From: Phocaeicola sp. | Lineage (GTDB): Bacteria; Bacteroidota; Bacteroidia; Bacteroidales; Bacteroidaceae | DNA length: 32,683 nucleotides | NCBI GenBank assembly: GCA_020026225.1 | Contig: JAHHQU010000027.1 | Coordinates: forward strand, 1 to 32,683 | Direction of reading: 5' to 3' | Shown here: piece after piece, positions 22,671 through 30,976 of the stretch | Numbering within the stretch: the stretch's first letter is position 1 | Layout: the number at the start of each line of letters is the position of its first letter | The notes under the pieces: generated by a model | Told to the model about the DNA's origin: nothing | What the model saw: only the letters and a program-made list of their open reading frames with translations | The model's database searches: none | Made by a program: the position numbers and the translations under genes

Positions 22671-23378
22671 ATGGCATTACCTGCAAACAAACGATACAAT
22701 CGTCAAATCATTCTTTCTGAAATAGGTCCAGAAGGACAAGAACGACTGGGACAAGCCCGTGTACTGGTAGTAGGTGTAGGCGGACTTGGTTCGCCTATCT
22801 CATTATATTTAGCGGGAGCCGGTGTAGGAACCATCGGATTAATTGATGGGGATACAGTCGATGAAAGCAACCTGCAGCGTCAGGTACTTTACACAGAAGA
22901 AGAAGTGGGACTACCTAAAGCCGAACAGGCCGGGAAACGACTAAAGGCTCTGAATGCATCACTCACCATTCACACGTATGCAGAACTGCTTAGCAAAGAA
23001 AATGCAGAACGCATCATCAGCCAATACGACATAGTAGTGGATGGATGTGATAATTTCGCAACCCGTTACCTTATTGATGATACCTGTGTAAAGTTAGGAA
23101 AGACTTATGTTTTTGGGGCTATCCGTGCTTTCGAAGGTCAGGTCTCAGTATTCAATTATCAAGGAGGACCTACTTTCCGCACTTTCTATCCCGATGAGGA
23201 AGAAATGAGTCAATTGCCCCCTCTCCCCAAAGGAGTAATGGGAGTAACCCCTGGAATCGTTGGATGTGCCGAAGCCAATGAAGTAATCAAACTTATCTGT
23301 AACTACGGAGAAGTGCTCAGTGGAAAACTTTGGCATATTGACTTGAAGACTATGGAAAGTCAGGTCATCCAATTCTAA
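22671..23378 (+). CDS. thiF: ThiF/MoeB/HesA family adenylyltransferase
   Basis: An E1-like enzyme of 235 residues, expected to adenylate the ThiS C-terminus. The ATP site is intact: RYNRQI (8-13), VVGVGGLGSP (33-42), DGDTVDESNLQRQ (59-71), LPKAEQA (81-87) and VDGCDNFATR (123-132). In E. coli ThiF the next region has a zinc CxxC (CYRC) and a reactive Cys. Here the aligned stretch reads GPTFRTFYP and QLPPLPKGVMG, with neither, and the C-terminal CxxC is also absent, so both the zinc site and the sulfur-relay Cys seem lost. The sulfur is then probably delivered another way. It follows thiH, after a terminator-like hairpin. Confidence 0.9.
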   Translation: MALPANKRYNRQIILSEIGPEGQERLGQARVLVVGVGGLGSPISLYLAGAGVGTIGLIDGDTVDESNLQRQVLYTEEEVGLPKAEQAGKRLKALNASLTIHTYAELLSKENAERIISQYDIVVDGCDNFATRYLIDDTCVKLGKTYVFGAIRAFEGQVSVFNYQGGPTFRTFYPDEEEMSQLPPLPKGVMGVTPGIVGCAEANEVIKLICNYGEVLSGKLWHIDLKTMESQVIQF

Positions 23379-23441
23379 GTCTTCCTGGTCAGGACATTGC
23401 CAATCACTCAAAGAATACACAAAAGACTTCTTGAGTCCAAT

Positions 23442-23475
23442 AAAAAAGGAGACGGAATAGAAAAACCGTCTCCTT
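23442..23475 (-). terminator. Terminator between thiF and the MBL hydrolase
   Basis: A 10-bp perfect stem AAGGAGACGG (23446-23455) / CCGTCTCCTT (23466-23475) is followed on the minus strand by a T run. It serves mainly the minus-strand MBL gene and may also stop thiF transcripts. Confidence 0.8.
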
Positions 23476-23609
23476 CAACTAAAGGTAAGTGTATGACTTG
23501 TATTTTAACAAGCAATTTATACCAACAATCTAAAAACGAATTTTGTTCATTTTTACGCCTTGCCTATCCATTTTATTCTGTTATTCTCCATAAGAGAATC
23601 AACATAACA

Positions 23610-24416
23610 TCATTTTTCCGTTTCCGTTATGAGTCCCGTATGATTATAAAAGACCCTATCACCCAGTTCACTGCGCAATTGGGCAAATTTATCAACACCC
23701 GTACAATGACACACTCCAACTTGCGTTTCGGGCATTTGCTTGAAGTAATCTGCAATAAGGGTACATTTCTCGTCCGCAGCATTGTGAATATGATAGCCAC
23801 CAATAACCCATTTAACAGGCTCATTGTAAAAAGTCCGCTTCACCTGTTCCACGATATTGGTTATGCCACGATGCGAGCAGGCACTCAGAACTGTTATTTC
23901 ATCTGATTCACGAATAGCCAAGGCCAATTCGTCCTCGAAACAATCGGGACGCTTCAAACCGTCACGAAGCACTTCAAAATGTTCAAAATGGGTATCCTTC
24001 TCATTAACAATAGGAAGTTCAGGCAATACATAAACACCCGATGATACTTCTGTCAGTTCACTGAGGAAACAAAAACGAGACAAATCCAAAGTTTCAGCAT
24101 GTTCTAATCCGTTTTCGCGTTCCCCCTTGAATCTTCGGTCCAGCACTTCTTTCTTACAATACACCTTGGCCTTTTGATTATATTCTAAAAAAGCACGAAG
24201 TCCACCTGTATGGTCAGAATGTCCATGCGATAAAACCAAGAAATCAACATTCTTCAAGTCAACATGTAAAAAACGAGCATTGCGAATAAACAAATCAGAA
24301 CCACCCGTATCAAACAGGAATTTCGCATGGGGCGTTTCCACATACATGCTCAATCCATGTTCCGCCTGTAGTTTTCTACCGTACACACAATTATCCACCA
24401 AAGTTACGATTCTCAT
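23610..24416 (-). CDS. MBL-fold metallohydrolase
   Basis: A 268-residue metallo-beta-lactamase fold protein. The metal motif SHGHSDHTGG (63-72) gives His64, His66, Asp68 and His69; a downstream metal ligand is in SACSHRGITNIVEQ, and the C-terminal block is YNHTGLI, with GGYHIHNA and HCTG between. The overall layout (LVDN at the start, SMYVETPHAKFLFDTG) resembles the group annotated as 7,8-dihydropterin-6-methyl-4-(beta-D-ribofuranosyl)-aminobenzene 5'-phosphate synthase-like hydrolases. That name comes from methanopterin synthesis and should not be taken as the function in this organism. It stands alone between terminators. The ATG at 24416 has a TAAGTTTG element about 90 bases upstream. Confidence 0.87.
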   Translation of the reverse strand: MRIVTLVDNCVYGRKLQAEHGLSMYVETPHAKFLFDTGGSDLFIRNARFLHVDLKNVDFLVLSHGHSDHTGGLRAFLEYNQKAKVYCKKEVLDRRFKGERENGLEHAETLDLSRFCFLSELTEVSSGVYVLPELPIVNEKDTHFEHFEVLRDGLKRPDCFEDELALAIRESDEITVLSACSHRGITNIVEQVKRTFYNEPVKWVIGGYHIHNAADEKCTLIADYFKQMPETQVGVCHCTGVDKFAQLRSELGDRVFYNHTGLITETEK

Positions 24417-24503
24417 TATTCTCTTTTTTAAGTATCAGATATTCAGGAGAAGGCTTTTCTCCCAACAGCAAATCTGCTGAATAAAATAAATAATTACCCA
24501 TTA

Positions 24504-24511
24504 CAAACTTA
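24504..24511 (-). promoter_or_regulatory. -7 element for the MBL hydrolase gene
   Basis: The minus strand reads TAAGTTTG, an exact TAnnTTTG match. It implies a leader of about 80 bases, which also contains a short GGAGAA/TTCTCC hairpin. Confidence 0.45.
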
Positions 24512-24587
24512 CATAAATTCTATTAAAGAGGCTTTACCATCCTTAAAATTTTATAGAAAAAGAAAGGAAACAAAAAAGAAAAAGACG

Positions 24588-24595
24588 TATCTTTG
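24588..24595 (+). promoter_or_regulatory. -7 element very close to the transporter start
   Basis: TATCTTTG followed by C matches TAnnTTTG exactly and ends only 4 bases before the ATG at 24600. If it is used, transcription would begin at or near the start codon. Confidence 0.6.
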
Positions 24596-24599
24596 CATC

Positions 24600-26261
24600 A
24601 TGGAATGGCTTGTAAATTTATTCTTTGAACACTCCGCTCTGCAAGCGGTAGTTATATTGTCCCTCATAACAGCAGTGGGACTCGGACTGGGCAAGATTCA
24701 TGTATTGGGAGTCTCGCTTGGAGTAACTTTTGTTTTCTTCATCGGCATTTTGGCGGGGCATCTGGGATTCTCTATCGATCCACAAATGCTGATTTATGCA
24801 GAAAGTTTCGGTTTGGTTTTATTCGTCTATGCACTGGGGTTGCAGGTTGGTCCCGGCTTCTTCAGTTCCTTTCAACGAGGCGGATACCGTCTGAATATGT
24901 TGGGACTCGGTGTGATTCTTCTGGGTACAATCATGGCGGTAGCCATCAGCAAGACCACCAGTATCGCTCTTCCCGACATGGTGGGGATTCTCTGCGGAGC
25001 CACCACCAACACTCCTGCTTTGGGAGCTGCCCAACAAACCTTGAAACAATTGGGCGAACCCACGAGTGGAGCAGCTTTAAGCTGTGCACTTACCTATCCG
25101 TTAGGAGTTGTGGGAGTCATACTGGCCATCATCGTCGTCAGAAAGCTGTTCGTCCGTCCATGTGATTTATGCAATCACGAACAAGATGACCCAAATCATA
25201 CATACATAGCTACATTCCAAATCCATAATCCTGCAGTATTCAACAAAAGCGTACAGGAAATAGCCCACTTGTCAAAACAAAAATTCGTCATTTCACGCTT
25301 GTGGAGAGATGGTATGGTAAGCATTCCTACCTCTGACAAGATTGTAAAAGAGAACGACCGCATCTTGGTGATTACTACAGACAAAGACGTTCCAAACCTC
25401 ACCGTTCTTTTCGGAGAGCAAGAAAATCGTGACTGGAACAAAGAAGATATTGATTGGAATGCAATAGACAGCCAGCTCGTATCAAAACACATCATTATCT
25501 CACGAGCTGAAATCAACGGCAAATCTTTGGGCTCCCTACGTTTGAGAAACAATTATGGAATCAACATCAGCCGAGTGCTCCGTAGCGGCGTACAATTGCT
25601 TGCAACTCCGGGGCTGGTGCTTCAATTAGGCGACCGCTTGACGGTAGTAGGTGAAAAGGCAGCCATTCAAAACGTAGAGAAGGTTCTGGGCAATATGGTC
25701 CAAACATTGAAAGACCCCAATCTGGCATCTATCTTCATTGGCATTGTCGTCGGATTGATTGTAGGAGCTATACCTATTGCCATTCCAGGTATCAGTTCCC
25801 CCGTAAAATTGGGATTGGCGGGAGGACCTATCATCGTAGGTATTCTGATTGGTTCTTACGGTCCTCGTCTACATCTGCTCACTTATACAACACGCAGTGC
25901 CAATTTAATGCTTAGGGGTATTGGACTTTCCTTGTATTTGGCTTGCTTGGGATTGGATGCTGGCGCACATTTCTTTGAAACGGTCATGCGTCCAGAAGGT
26001 GCATTATGGATTGGCATCGGCTTTCTGATCACCTTCGTTCCCGTGGTAATTATGGCCATCGTGTCTATGCGCATCTTCCATCTTGACTTTGGAAATACCT
26101 GCGGAATGCTATGTGGAAGTATGGCAAATCCAATGGCACTGAACTATGCTAACGATATTACAGACAACGATAATCCTTCAGTTAGTTATGCGACAGTATA
26201 TCCGCTGGGGATGTTTATACGCGTGATTATCGCTCAACTAATACTTATGTTATTTTTATAA
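24600..26261 (+). CDS. AspT/YidE-type transporter with two RCK_C domains
   Basis: The 553-residue inner-membrane protein has the duplicated layout of the aspartate:alanine exchanger/YidE family. About five helices (roughly 10-180) contain the family block GILCGATTNTPALGAAQQ, and the second half (about 380-553) repeats it as GNTCGMLCGSMANPMALNYA. Between them are two TrkA-C/RCK_C regulatory domains (about 205-285 and 290-370; for example VISRLWRDGMVSIPTSD and DRLTVVGE). The substrate is unknown and may be a dicarboxylate, an amino acid or another metabolite. Fifteen bases separate it from the class III FBPase gene, so the two are very likely cotranscribed. The ATG is nearly on top of its promoter element. 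Confidence 0.9.
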   Translation: MEWLVNLFFEHSALQAVVILSLITAVGLGLGKIHVLGVSLGVTFVFFIGILAGHLGFSIDPQMLIYAESFGLVLFVYALGLQVGPGFFSSFQRGGYRLNMLGLGVILLGTIMAVAISKTTSIALPDMVGILCGATTNTPALGAAQQTLKQLGEPTSGAALSCALTYPLGVVGVILAIIVVRKLFVRPCDLCNHEQDDPNHTYIATFQIHNPAVFNKSVQEIAHLSKQKFVISRLWRDGMVSIPTSDKIVKENDRILVITTDKDVPNLTVLFGEQENRDWNKEDIDWNAIDSQLVSKHIIISRAEINGKSLGSLRLRNNYGINISRVLRSGVQLLATPGLVLQLGDRLTVVGEKAAIQNVEKVLGNMVQTLKDPNLASIFIGIVVGLIVGAIPIAIPGISSPVKLGLAGGPIIVGILIGSYGPRLHLLTYTTRSANLMLRGIGLSLYLACLGLDAGAHFFETVMRPEGALWIGIGFLITFVPVVIMAIVSMRIFHLDFGNTCGMLCGSMANPMALNYANDITDNDNPSVSYATVYPLGMFIRVIIAQLILMLFL

Positions 26262-26276
26262 TAAAACTTCTTTTCC

Positions 26277-28286
26277 ATGAAAATATATAAACAAATTACA
26301 GAGGCAATGATTACAAATGATGTAAGGTATCTGGAATTGCTTTCACACAATTTCCCTACCATCGCTTCAGCCAGTACGGAGATTATCAATCTCGAGGCTA
26401 TTTTAAACCTGCCAAAAGGAACAGAACATTTTCTTGCCGACTTGCATGGAGAGTATGAAGCTTTTCAGCATGTTCTAAAGAATGCTTCTGGAGCTATCAA
26501 ACGCAAAGTGAATGAAATTTTCGGAAATACACTGCGCGAAACAGAAAAGAAGGAGCTCTGCACCTTAATCTATTATCCGGAACAAAAGTTGAATTTGGTT
26601 AAAGACACAGAAACCGACATTGTAGACTGGTATGTCATAACCTTGAACCAGTTGGTTCGAGTATGTCGTAATGTTTCTTCCAAATACACGCGCTCAAAAG
26701 TTAGAAAAGCACTTCCTCAAGAGTTCTCCTACATTATTCAGGAGCTCTTGCACGAATCCAGTATGGATCCTAATAAGGAGGCTTATATCAATGTCATTAT
26801 CAGCACCATCATTGAAACACACCGAGCAGATGACTTTATCATTGCTTTGTGTAATTTGATCCAGCGTCTGACTATTGACACCCTGCATATCTTAGGTGAT
26901 ATCTTTGACCGTGGTCCTGGTCCCCACATCATTATGGACATACTTTGCGACTATCATAATTTTGATATTCAATGGGGTAACCATGATATCCTATGGATGG
27001 GAGCAGTAAGCGGCAACGATTGCAACATCGCCAACGTATTGCGTCTGGCCATGCGCTATGGAAATCTCTCTGTTCTTGAAGATGGATATGGAATCAACCT
27101 GTTACCATTAGCAACTTTTGCTATGGAAGCTTATGCCAACGACCCTTGTGAACAGTTCATGCCCAAGATAGACATAAGCAACAGCACTTACAACGATAAG
27201 ACAATCCGTCTGATTGCACAAATGCATAAAGCCATCAGCATCATCCAGTTCAAATTGGAGGCTGAAATCATTCGTCGCCATCCAGAATTTGAAATGGAAG
27301 ACCGTATGTTATTGCATCACATTGACTTCGACAAGAAAGTATTGGTACTTGATGGTCAAGAATACGAAATGAAAGACTGCTACTTCCCTACGGTCGACCC
27401 TGCTGATCCATACAAGTTGACAGAAGAAGAAGCAGACATTGTGAATAAGCTACATCATTCATTTACCCGCAGTGAAAAACTTCACAAACACATGAAGTGC
27501 CTTTTCCGCTACGGATGCATGTACAACGTATGCAATTCCAACTTGCTATTCCATGCTTCCATGCCATTGAATGAAGATGGGACATTGAAAGAAATCGAAA
27601 TTCAAGGTCAGAAATTCAAAGGAAAAGCTTTGCTGGACCGAGTAGGACAGCTTATCCGTACAGCCTATTTTGACGAAGAAGACAGTAAGCACAAATCATT
27701 CGCCATGGATTATGTATGGTACTTGTGGTGCGGAAAGAACTCACCTGCTTTCGACAAAAGCAAAATGGCAACTTTCGAGCGTTATTTCTTGACAGACAAG
27801 GCGACTCATAAGGAAATAAAGGGATATTACTACCTGCTACGCGACCGCGAAGATATCTGCGATTACATCATGGACGACTTTGAAGTAGTGGGAAATCACA
27901 GACACATCATCAATGGGCATGTTCCTGTAAAAGCTGTGAAAGGTGAAAAACCTATCAAGGCTAATGGTAAGCTGATGGTAATTGATGGAGGATTTTCTAA
28001 AGCCTACCAACCAGAAACAGGTATTGCAGGCTACACGTTGGTATATCACTCCAGAGGATTTCAATTGGTACAACATGAACCGTTCACCTCTACTCAAAAA
28101 GCCATCGAAGAAGGACAAGACATCAAGTCAACCACTCAACTGGTAGAATTAAGTTCTCAACGCATGATGGTAAAAGACACAGATAAAGGTCGTGAATTGA
28201 TGATTCAAATCGAAGACTTGAAAAAGCTGCTCGTTGCTTATCGGACTGGCCTCATCAAGGAAAAAGATTTCATCAAAAAAGGCTAA
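26277..28286 (+). CDS. fbp: Fructose-1,6-bisphosphatase, class III
   Basis: A 669-residue class III FBPase (PF06874), the Firmicutes/Bacteroidota type, which is larger than and unrelated to class I. It hydrolyses fructose 1,6-bisphosphate in gluconeogenesis. The metallophosphatase core is visible as LADLHGEYEAF (53-63), LGDIFDRGPGPH, WGNHDILWMG and, later, NGHVPVKAVKGEKP with VIDGGFSKAYQ. The N-terminal NLPKGTEHFL and the MDYVWYLWCGKNSPAF block are family hallmarks. It is downstream of the transporter in a two-gene unit and ends before a strong terminator. Regulation of the two together would fit growth on gluconeogenic substrates, but this is inference. Confidence 0.96.
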   Translation: MKIYKQITEAMITNDVRYLELLSHNFPTIASASTEIINLEAILNLPKGTEHFLADLHGEYEAFQHVLKNASGAIKRKVNEIFGNTLRETEKKELCTLIYYPEQKLNLVKDTETDIVDWYVITLNQLVRVCRNVSSKYTRSKVRKALPQEFSYIIQELLHESSMDPNKEAYINVIISTIIETHRADDFIIALCNLIQRLTIDTLHILGDIFDRGPGPHIIMDILCDYHNFDIQWGNHDILWMGAVSGNDCNIANVLRLAMRYGNLSVLEDGYGINLLPLATFAMEAYANDPCEQFMPKIDISNSTYNDKTIRLIAQMHKAISIIQFKLEAEIIRRHPEFEMEDRMLLHHIDFDKKVLVLDGQEYEMKDCYFPTVDPADPYKLTEEEADIVNKLHHSFTRSEKLHKHMKCLFRYGCMYNVCNSNLLFHASMPLNEDGTLKEIEIQGQKFKGKALLDRVGQLIRTAYFDEEDSKHKSFAMDYVWYLWCGKNSPAFDKSKMATFERYFLTDKATHKEIKGYYYLLRDREDICDYIMDDFEVVGNHRHIINGHVPVKAVKGEKPIKANGKLMVIDGGFSKAYQPETGIAGYTLVYHSRGFQLVQHEPFTSTQKAIEEGQDIKSTTQLVELSSQRMMVKDTDKGRELMIQIEDLKKLLVAYRTGLIKEKDFIKKG

Positions 28287-28357
28287 TGCGTAAACTCTCA
28301 TAAACAACAGAGAAAGAGTTGTTTAAAGCATACAAAAAGTTTCTAATCACAATACGT

Positions 28358-28402
28358 AAGAAGTTCGTCCATGGATATAATCCAAGACGAACTTCTTTTT
28401 TT
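28358..28402 (+). terminator. Terminator of the transporter-fbp operon
   Basis: A 12-bp perfect stem AAGAAGTTCGTC (28358-28369) / GACGAACTTCTT (28386-28397), with an inner TGGAT/ATCCA extension, is followed by T residues to 28402. Confidence 0.9.
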
Positions 28403-28523
28403 ATACCTCCATACAAGAAATAATAAGATTCTGCAAGAATAAAGTTCCTTCAATACAAGACCGTCCCAAAGCATAAAGGAAATTCAGAGCCGAGCCAATC
28501 AACAGAAAGCTGAAGATAAAAAG

Positions 28524-28570
28524 AAAGAGTCCTGTCAGACTCCATTTTTTTGGAAATGACAGGACTCTTT
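28524..28570 (-). terminator. Terminator of panCD
   Basis: A 14-bp perfect stem AAAGAGTCCTGTCA (28524-28537) / TGACAGGACTCTTT (28557-28570), followed on the minus strand by CTTTTTATC, lies about 105 bases past the panD stop. Confidence 0.78.
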
Positions 28571-28675
28571 ATATCATAAAATCAGGACAGCCTAGTTTCA
28601 AAAGAACAAACTCTTCATAAAACAAAACTTTGGCGGCACCATTCTTTATCTAAACGGTTTTCTTTGAAATATAGC

Positions 28676-29026
28676 TCAGACTAATTTATTGGTTTGAGTA
28701 TCAGGGAAAACTACCGACGGTTTAAATGATTTAGCTTCTTCAAAATCCATCAAAGCATACGACATGATAATAACCACATCCCCTACCTGAACCTTACGTG
28801 CGGCTGCACCGTTCAAACAAATACAACCTGAGCCACGTTCACCTTTGATGATATAGGTTTCAAAGCGCTCTCCATTGTTATTATCAACAATCTGAACTTT
28901 TTCACCTGCTATCATATTTGCGGCATCCATCAAATCTTCATCAATAGTAATACTACCCATATAGTTCAAGTTAGCTTCTGTAACTGTTGCACAATGAAGT
29001 TTTGACTTCAGAACTTCTATCATCAT
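28676..29026 (-). CDS. panD: Aspartate 1-decarboxylase
   Basis: A pyruvoyl-dependent enzyme of 115-116 residues that makes beta-alanine from aspartate for pantothenate. Two ATG codons are adjacent (29026 and 29023); the second gives the usual MIEVLKSKLH start. The proenzyme self-cleaves between Gly and Ser in NYMGSITID, where Ser24 (Ser25 in E. coli) becomes the pyruvoyl group. GERGSGCICLNGAAAR and the C-terminal VIIMSYALMDFEEA complete the family pattern. Six bases separate it from panC, so the two are one operon supplying both pantothenate precursors. Confidence 0.96.
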   Translation of the reverse strand: MMIEVLKSKLHCATVTEANLNYMGSITIDEDLMDAANMIAGEKVQIVDNNNGERFETYIIKGERGSGCICLNGAAARKVQVGDVVIIMSYALMDFEEAKSFKPSVVFPDTQTNKLV

Positions 29027-29032
29027 AACCGA

Positions 29033-29878
29033 TTACTCCTTGTATTTAATATTATCAATCAAACGAACTTCACCACAGTAAACGGTGATACAGCCCACAA
29101 TATAATCAGAATCATCCCATGAAGTGACATTCTGAAGCGTATTACCATCTACAATTTCGAAATATTCCAGTTCAAGACCTTCACTTGCCGCAATAGTCTC
29201 TGCAACAAATGACTTAGTTTCAGCCAAAGTATGATGTCTGCTGATTTCCACACTGGCAAACAAAGTCTTGGAAATCTGAACAGCCTGTTTGCGCTGTTCT
29301 TCTGAAAGTCTAGCATTACGACTGCTCAAAGCCAATCCATCCGCTTCACGAACAATCGGACAGCCCACAATTTCCAAATCAAACGGATATTTGCGAACCA
29401 TTTCGCGAATAATAGCCAACTGCTGAAAGTCTTTTTCGCCAAAATAAGCACGATTAGGCTCAACGATCAAGAACAGTTTGCTCACAATCTGACACACGCC
29501 ATTAAAATGGCCCGGACGATATTTTCCTTCCATTACTGTATCCAAAGGAGCATTATCAAACTGACGAGTATCAGGCTCTGGATAAACTTCTTCTACAGAT
29601 GGGGCAAAAACGAAAGATACGCCTTCAGCTTCCAATAACTTGCAGTCAGCATCAAGGGTACGAGGATATTTCTGCAAATCGTTCTTATCATTGAACTGGG
29701 TAGGGTTTACAAAATCACTGACTACCACTACATCGTTTTCAGCAACGGCACGTTTTACCAACGAAGCGTGTCCTGCATGCAAAGCTCCCATTGTTGGTAC
29801 CAAACCTACAGTCTTACCATCTTTACGGCAAGCAGAAAGTTCAGCACGGAGCTCTTCAATCTTTTGAATTACCTTCAT
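29033..29878 (-). CDS. panC: Pantothenate synthetase
   Basis: A 281-residue cytosolic ligase that joins pantoate and beta-alanine using ATP. The nucleotidyltransferase signature VPTMGALHAGHASLV (27-41) carries the HxGH motif (34-37). Other blocks are SDFVNPTQFNDKNDL, MEGKYRPGHFNGVCQIVSKL, YFGEKDFQQL and GLALSSRNARLS, all typical of PanC. It is the first gene of the panCD operon. A possible -7 element (TTACTTTG, minus strand, 29926-29919) lies about 40 bases before the ATG. A separate promoter runs the other way to the glycogen-synthase-like gene. Confidence 0.96.
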   Translation of the reverse strand: MKVIQKIEELRAELSACRKDGKTVGLVPTMGALHAGHASLVKRAVAENDVVVVSDFVNPTQFNDKNDLQKYPRTLDADCKLLEAEGVSFVFAPSVEEVYPEPDTRQFDNAPLDTVMEGKYRPGHFNGVCQIVSKLFLIVEPNRAYFGEKDFQQLAIIREMVRKYPFDLEIVGCPIVREADGLALSSRNARLSEEQRKQAVQISKTLFASVEISRHHTLAETKSFVAETIAASEGLELEYFEIVDGNTLQNVTSWDDSDYIVGCITVYCGEVRLIDNIKYKE

Positions 29879-29918
29879 TTTATATTTTAGTTAAACCTTT
29901 CAATTCTAAAAACGGATG

Positions 29919-29926
29919 CAAAGTAA
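29919..29926 (-). promoter_or_regulatory. Possible -7 element of panCD
   Basis: The minus strand reads TTACTTTG followed by C, one mismatch from TAnnTTTG. Confidence 0.35.
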
Positions 29927-30096
29927 ACCATAATTTACCAATAAAAGAAACAGAATAGAGGAAATAGCTTCATCACGTCCAAAAAATTGTACAAAAAGCA
30001 GCAGAAATACGATTTATCAGCCTATATATCATAGTTATTATGATGCTTTAAATAAATATTAAGACGAGTGAATTTCTACATTAACTCTTTTTTTTG

Positions 30097-30104
30097 TACC
30101 TTTG
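30097..30104 (+). promoter_or_regulatory. -7 element for the glycogen-synthase-like operon
   Basis: TACCTTTG followed by C matches TAnnTTTG exactly, 29 bases before the ATG at 30134. Confidence 0.6.
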
Positions 30105-30133
30105 CAAAATGTTAATAGGCAAACTAAATAATA

Positions 30134-30952
30134 ATGAGCACTAAAAAAGTTTTATTTATTACACAAGAAATTACTCCTTACGTACCGAAAAGTAACTTAG
30201 CAAACATTGGCCAGGACCTGCCGCAAGCTATTCAAGAGAAAGGTCGTGAAATTCGTACGTTCATGCCTAAGTGGGGCATAGTTAATGAACGAAGAAACCA
30301 ATTGCACGAAGTAATTCGCCTATCGGGAATGAACTTAATCATCGATGACACAGATCATCCGTTGATCATCAAAGTAGCTTCTATTCAGGCTGCCCGTAGA
30401 CAAGTATACTTCATCGATAACGATGATTATTTCCAGCACCGCCAAATGACATGCGATGAGAATGGTACAGAGTATGAAGACAATGGCGAACGTGCCATCT
30501 TCTATGCACGTGGCGTACTTGAAACAGTCAAGAAATTACGCTGGAACCCAGAAGTAATCCATTGTCATGGTTGGATGAGTGCTATGACTCCGCTTTATGT
30601 GAAAAAAGCATACTGCGACGAACCTTCTTTCCGCGATTCAAAGGTTATTTTTTCCCTTTACAAAGAAGGATTCAACTCTGATTTGGCTGAAAATTTCAAA
30701 GAACAACTTTTGTTCCGCGACATTACGCCAGAAGATGTGAACATGATTCAAGACAAGGTCAACTACAAAGAATTGTGCAAATTGGCCATTACTTACTCTG
30801 ACGGAGTTATCTTGAACAGTGAAGACATAGACCCTGAATTGATTGAATATGCTCACAGTCTGAACATCCCAGTCCTAGAATATAGCGAAGGCGAAGAATA
30901 TACAAATGCCTGCAACGAGTTCTATGATAAGATTGGAACAGATCCAGAATAA
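30134..30952 (+). CDS. Glycogen/starch synthase N-terminal domain protein, probably non-catalytic
   Basis: The 272-residue protein resembles the N-terminal Rossmann domain of GT5 glycogen synthases (PF08323): VLFITQEITPYVPKSNLANIG at the start, RTFMPKWG, VYFIDNDDYFQHRQ, ERAIFYARGVLETVKKL, EVIHCHGWMSAMTPLYVK and VILNSEDIDPELIEY. Two things are unlike an active enzyme. The ADP-glucose-binding KxGGL motif is replaced by KSNLANIG, and the C-terminal GT-B domain (about 200 residues) is missing, with a natural stop and no sign of a frameshift. It may be a regulatory or binding protein. It shares a promoter with the DUF4270 lipoprotein 24 bases downstream, an arrangement I believe is common in Bacteroides next to panC. 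Confidence 0.85.
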   Translation: MSTKKVLFITQEITPYVPKSNLANIGQDLPQAIQEKGREIRTFMPKWGIVNERRNQLHEVIRLSGMNLIIDDTDHPLIIKVASIQAARRQVYFIDNDDYFQHRQMTCDENGTEYEDNGERAIFYARGVLETVKKLRWNPEVIHCHGWMSAMTPLYVKKAYCDEPSFRDSKVIFSLYKEGFNSDLAENFKEQLLFRDITPEDVNMIQDKVNYKELCKLAITYSDGVILNSEDIDPELIEYAHSLNIPVLEYSEGEEYTNACNEFYDKIGTDPE

Positions 30953-30976
30953 AGAAAACGACTAATATAAAGATAT

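Larger units (their letters stand above)
28301..28675. other. Convergent intergenic stretch with hairpins only
   Basis: The interval between fbp and panD holds no gene. It contains an 8-bp hairpin (TAAACAAC 28301-28308 / GTTGTTTA 28318-28325) and the two terminators listed separately. Confidence 0.6.
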
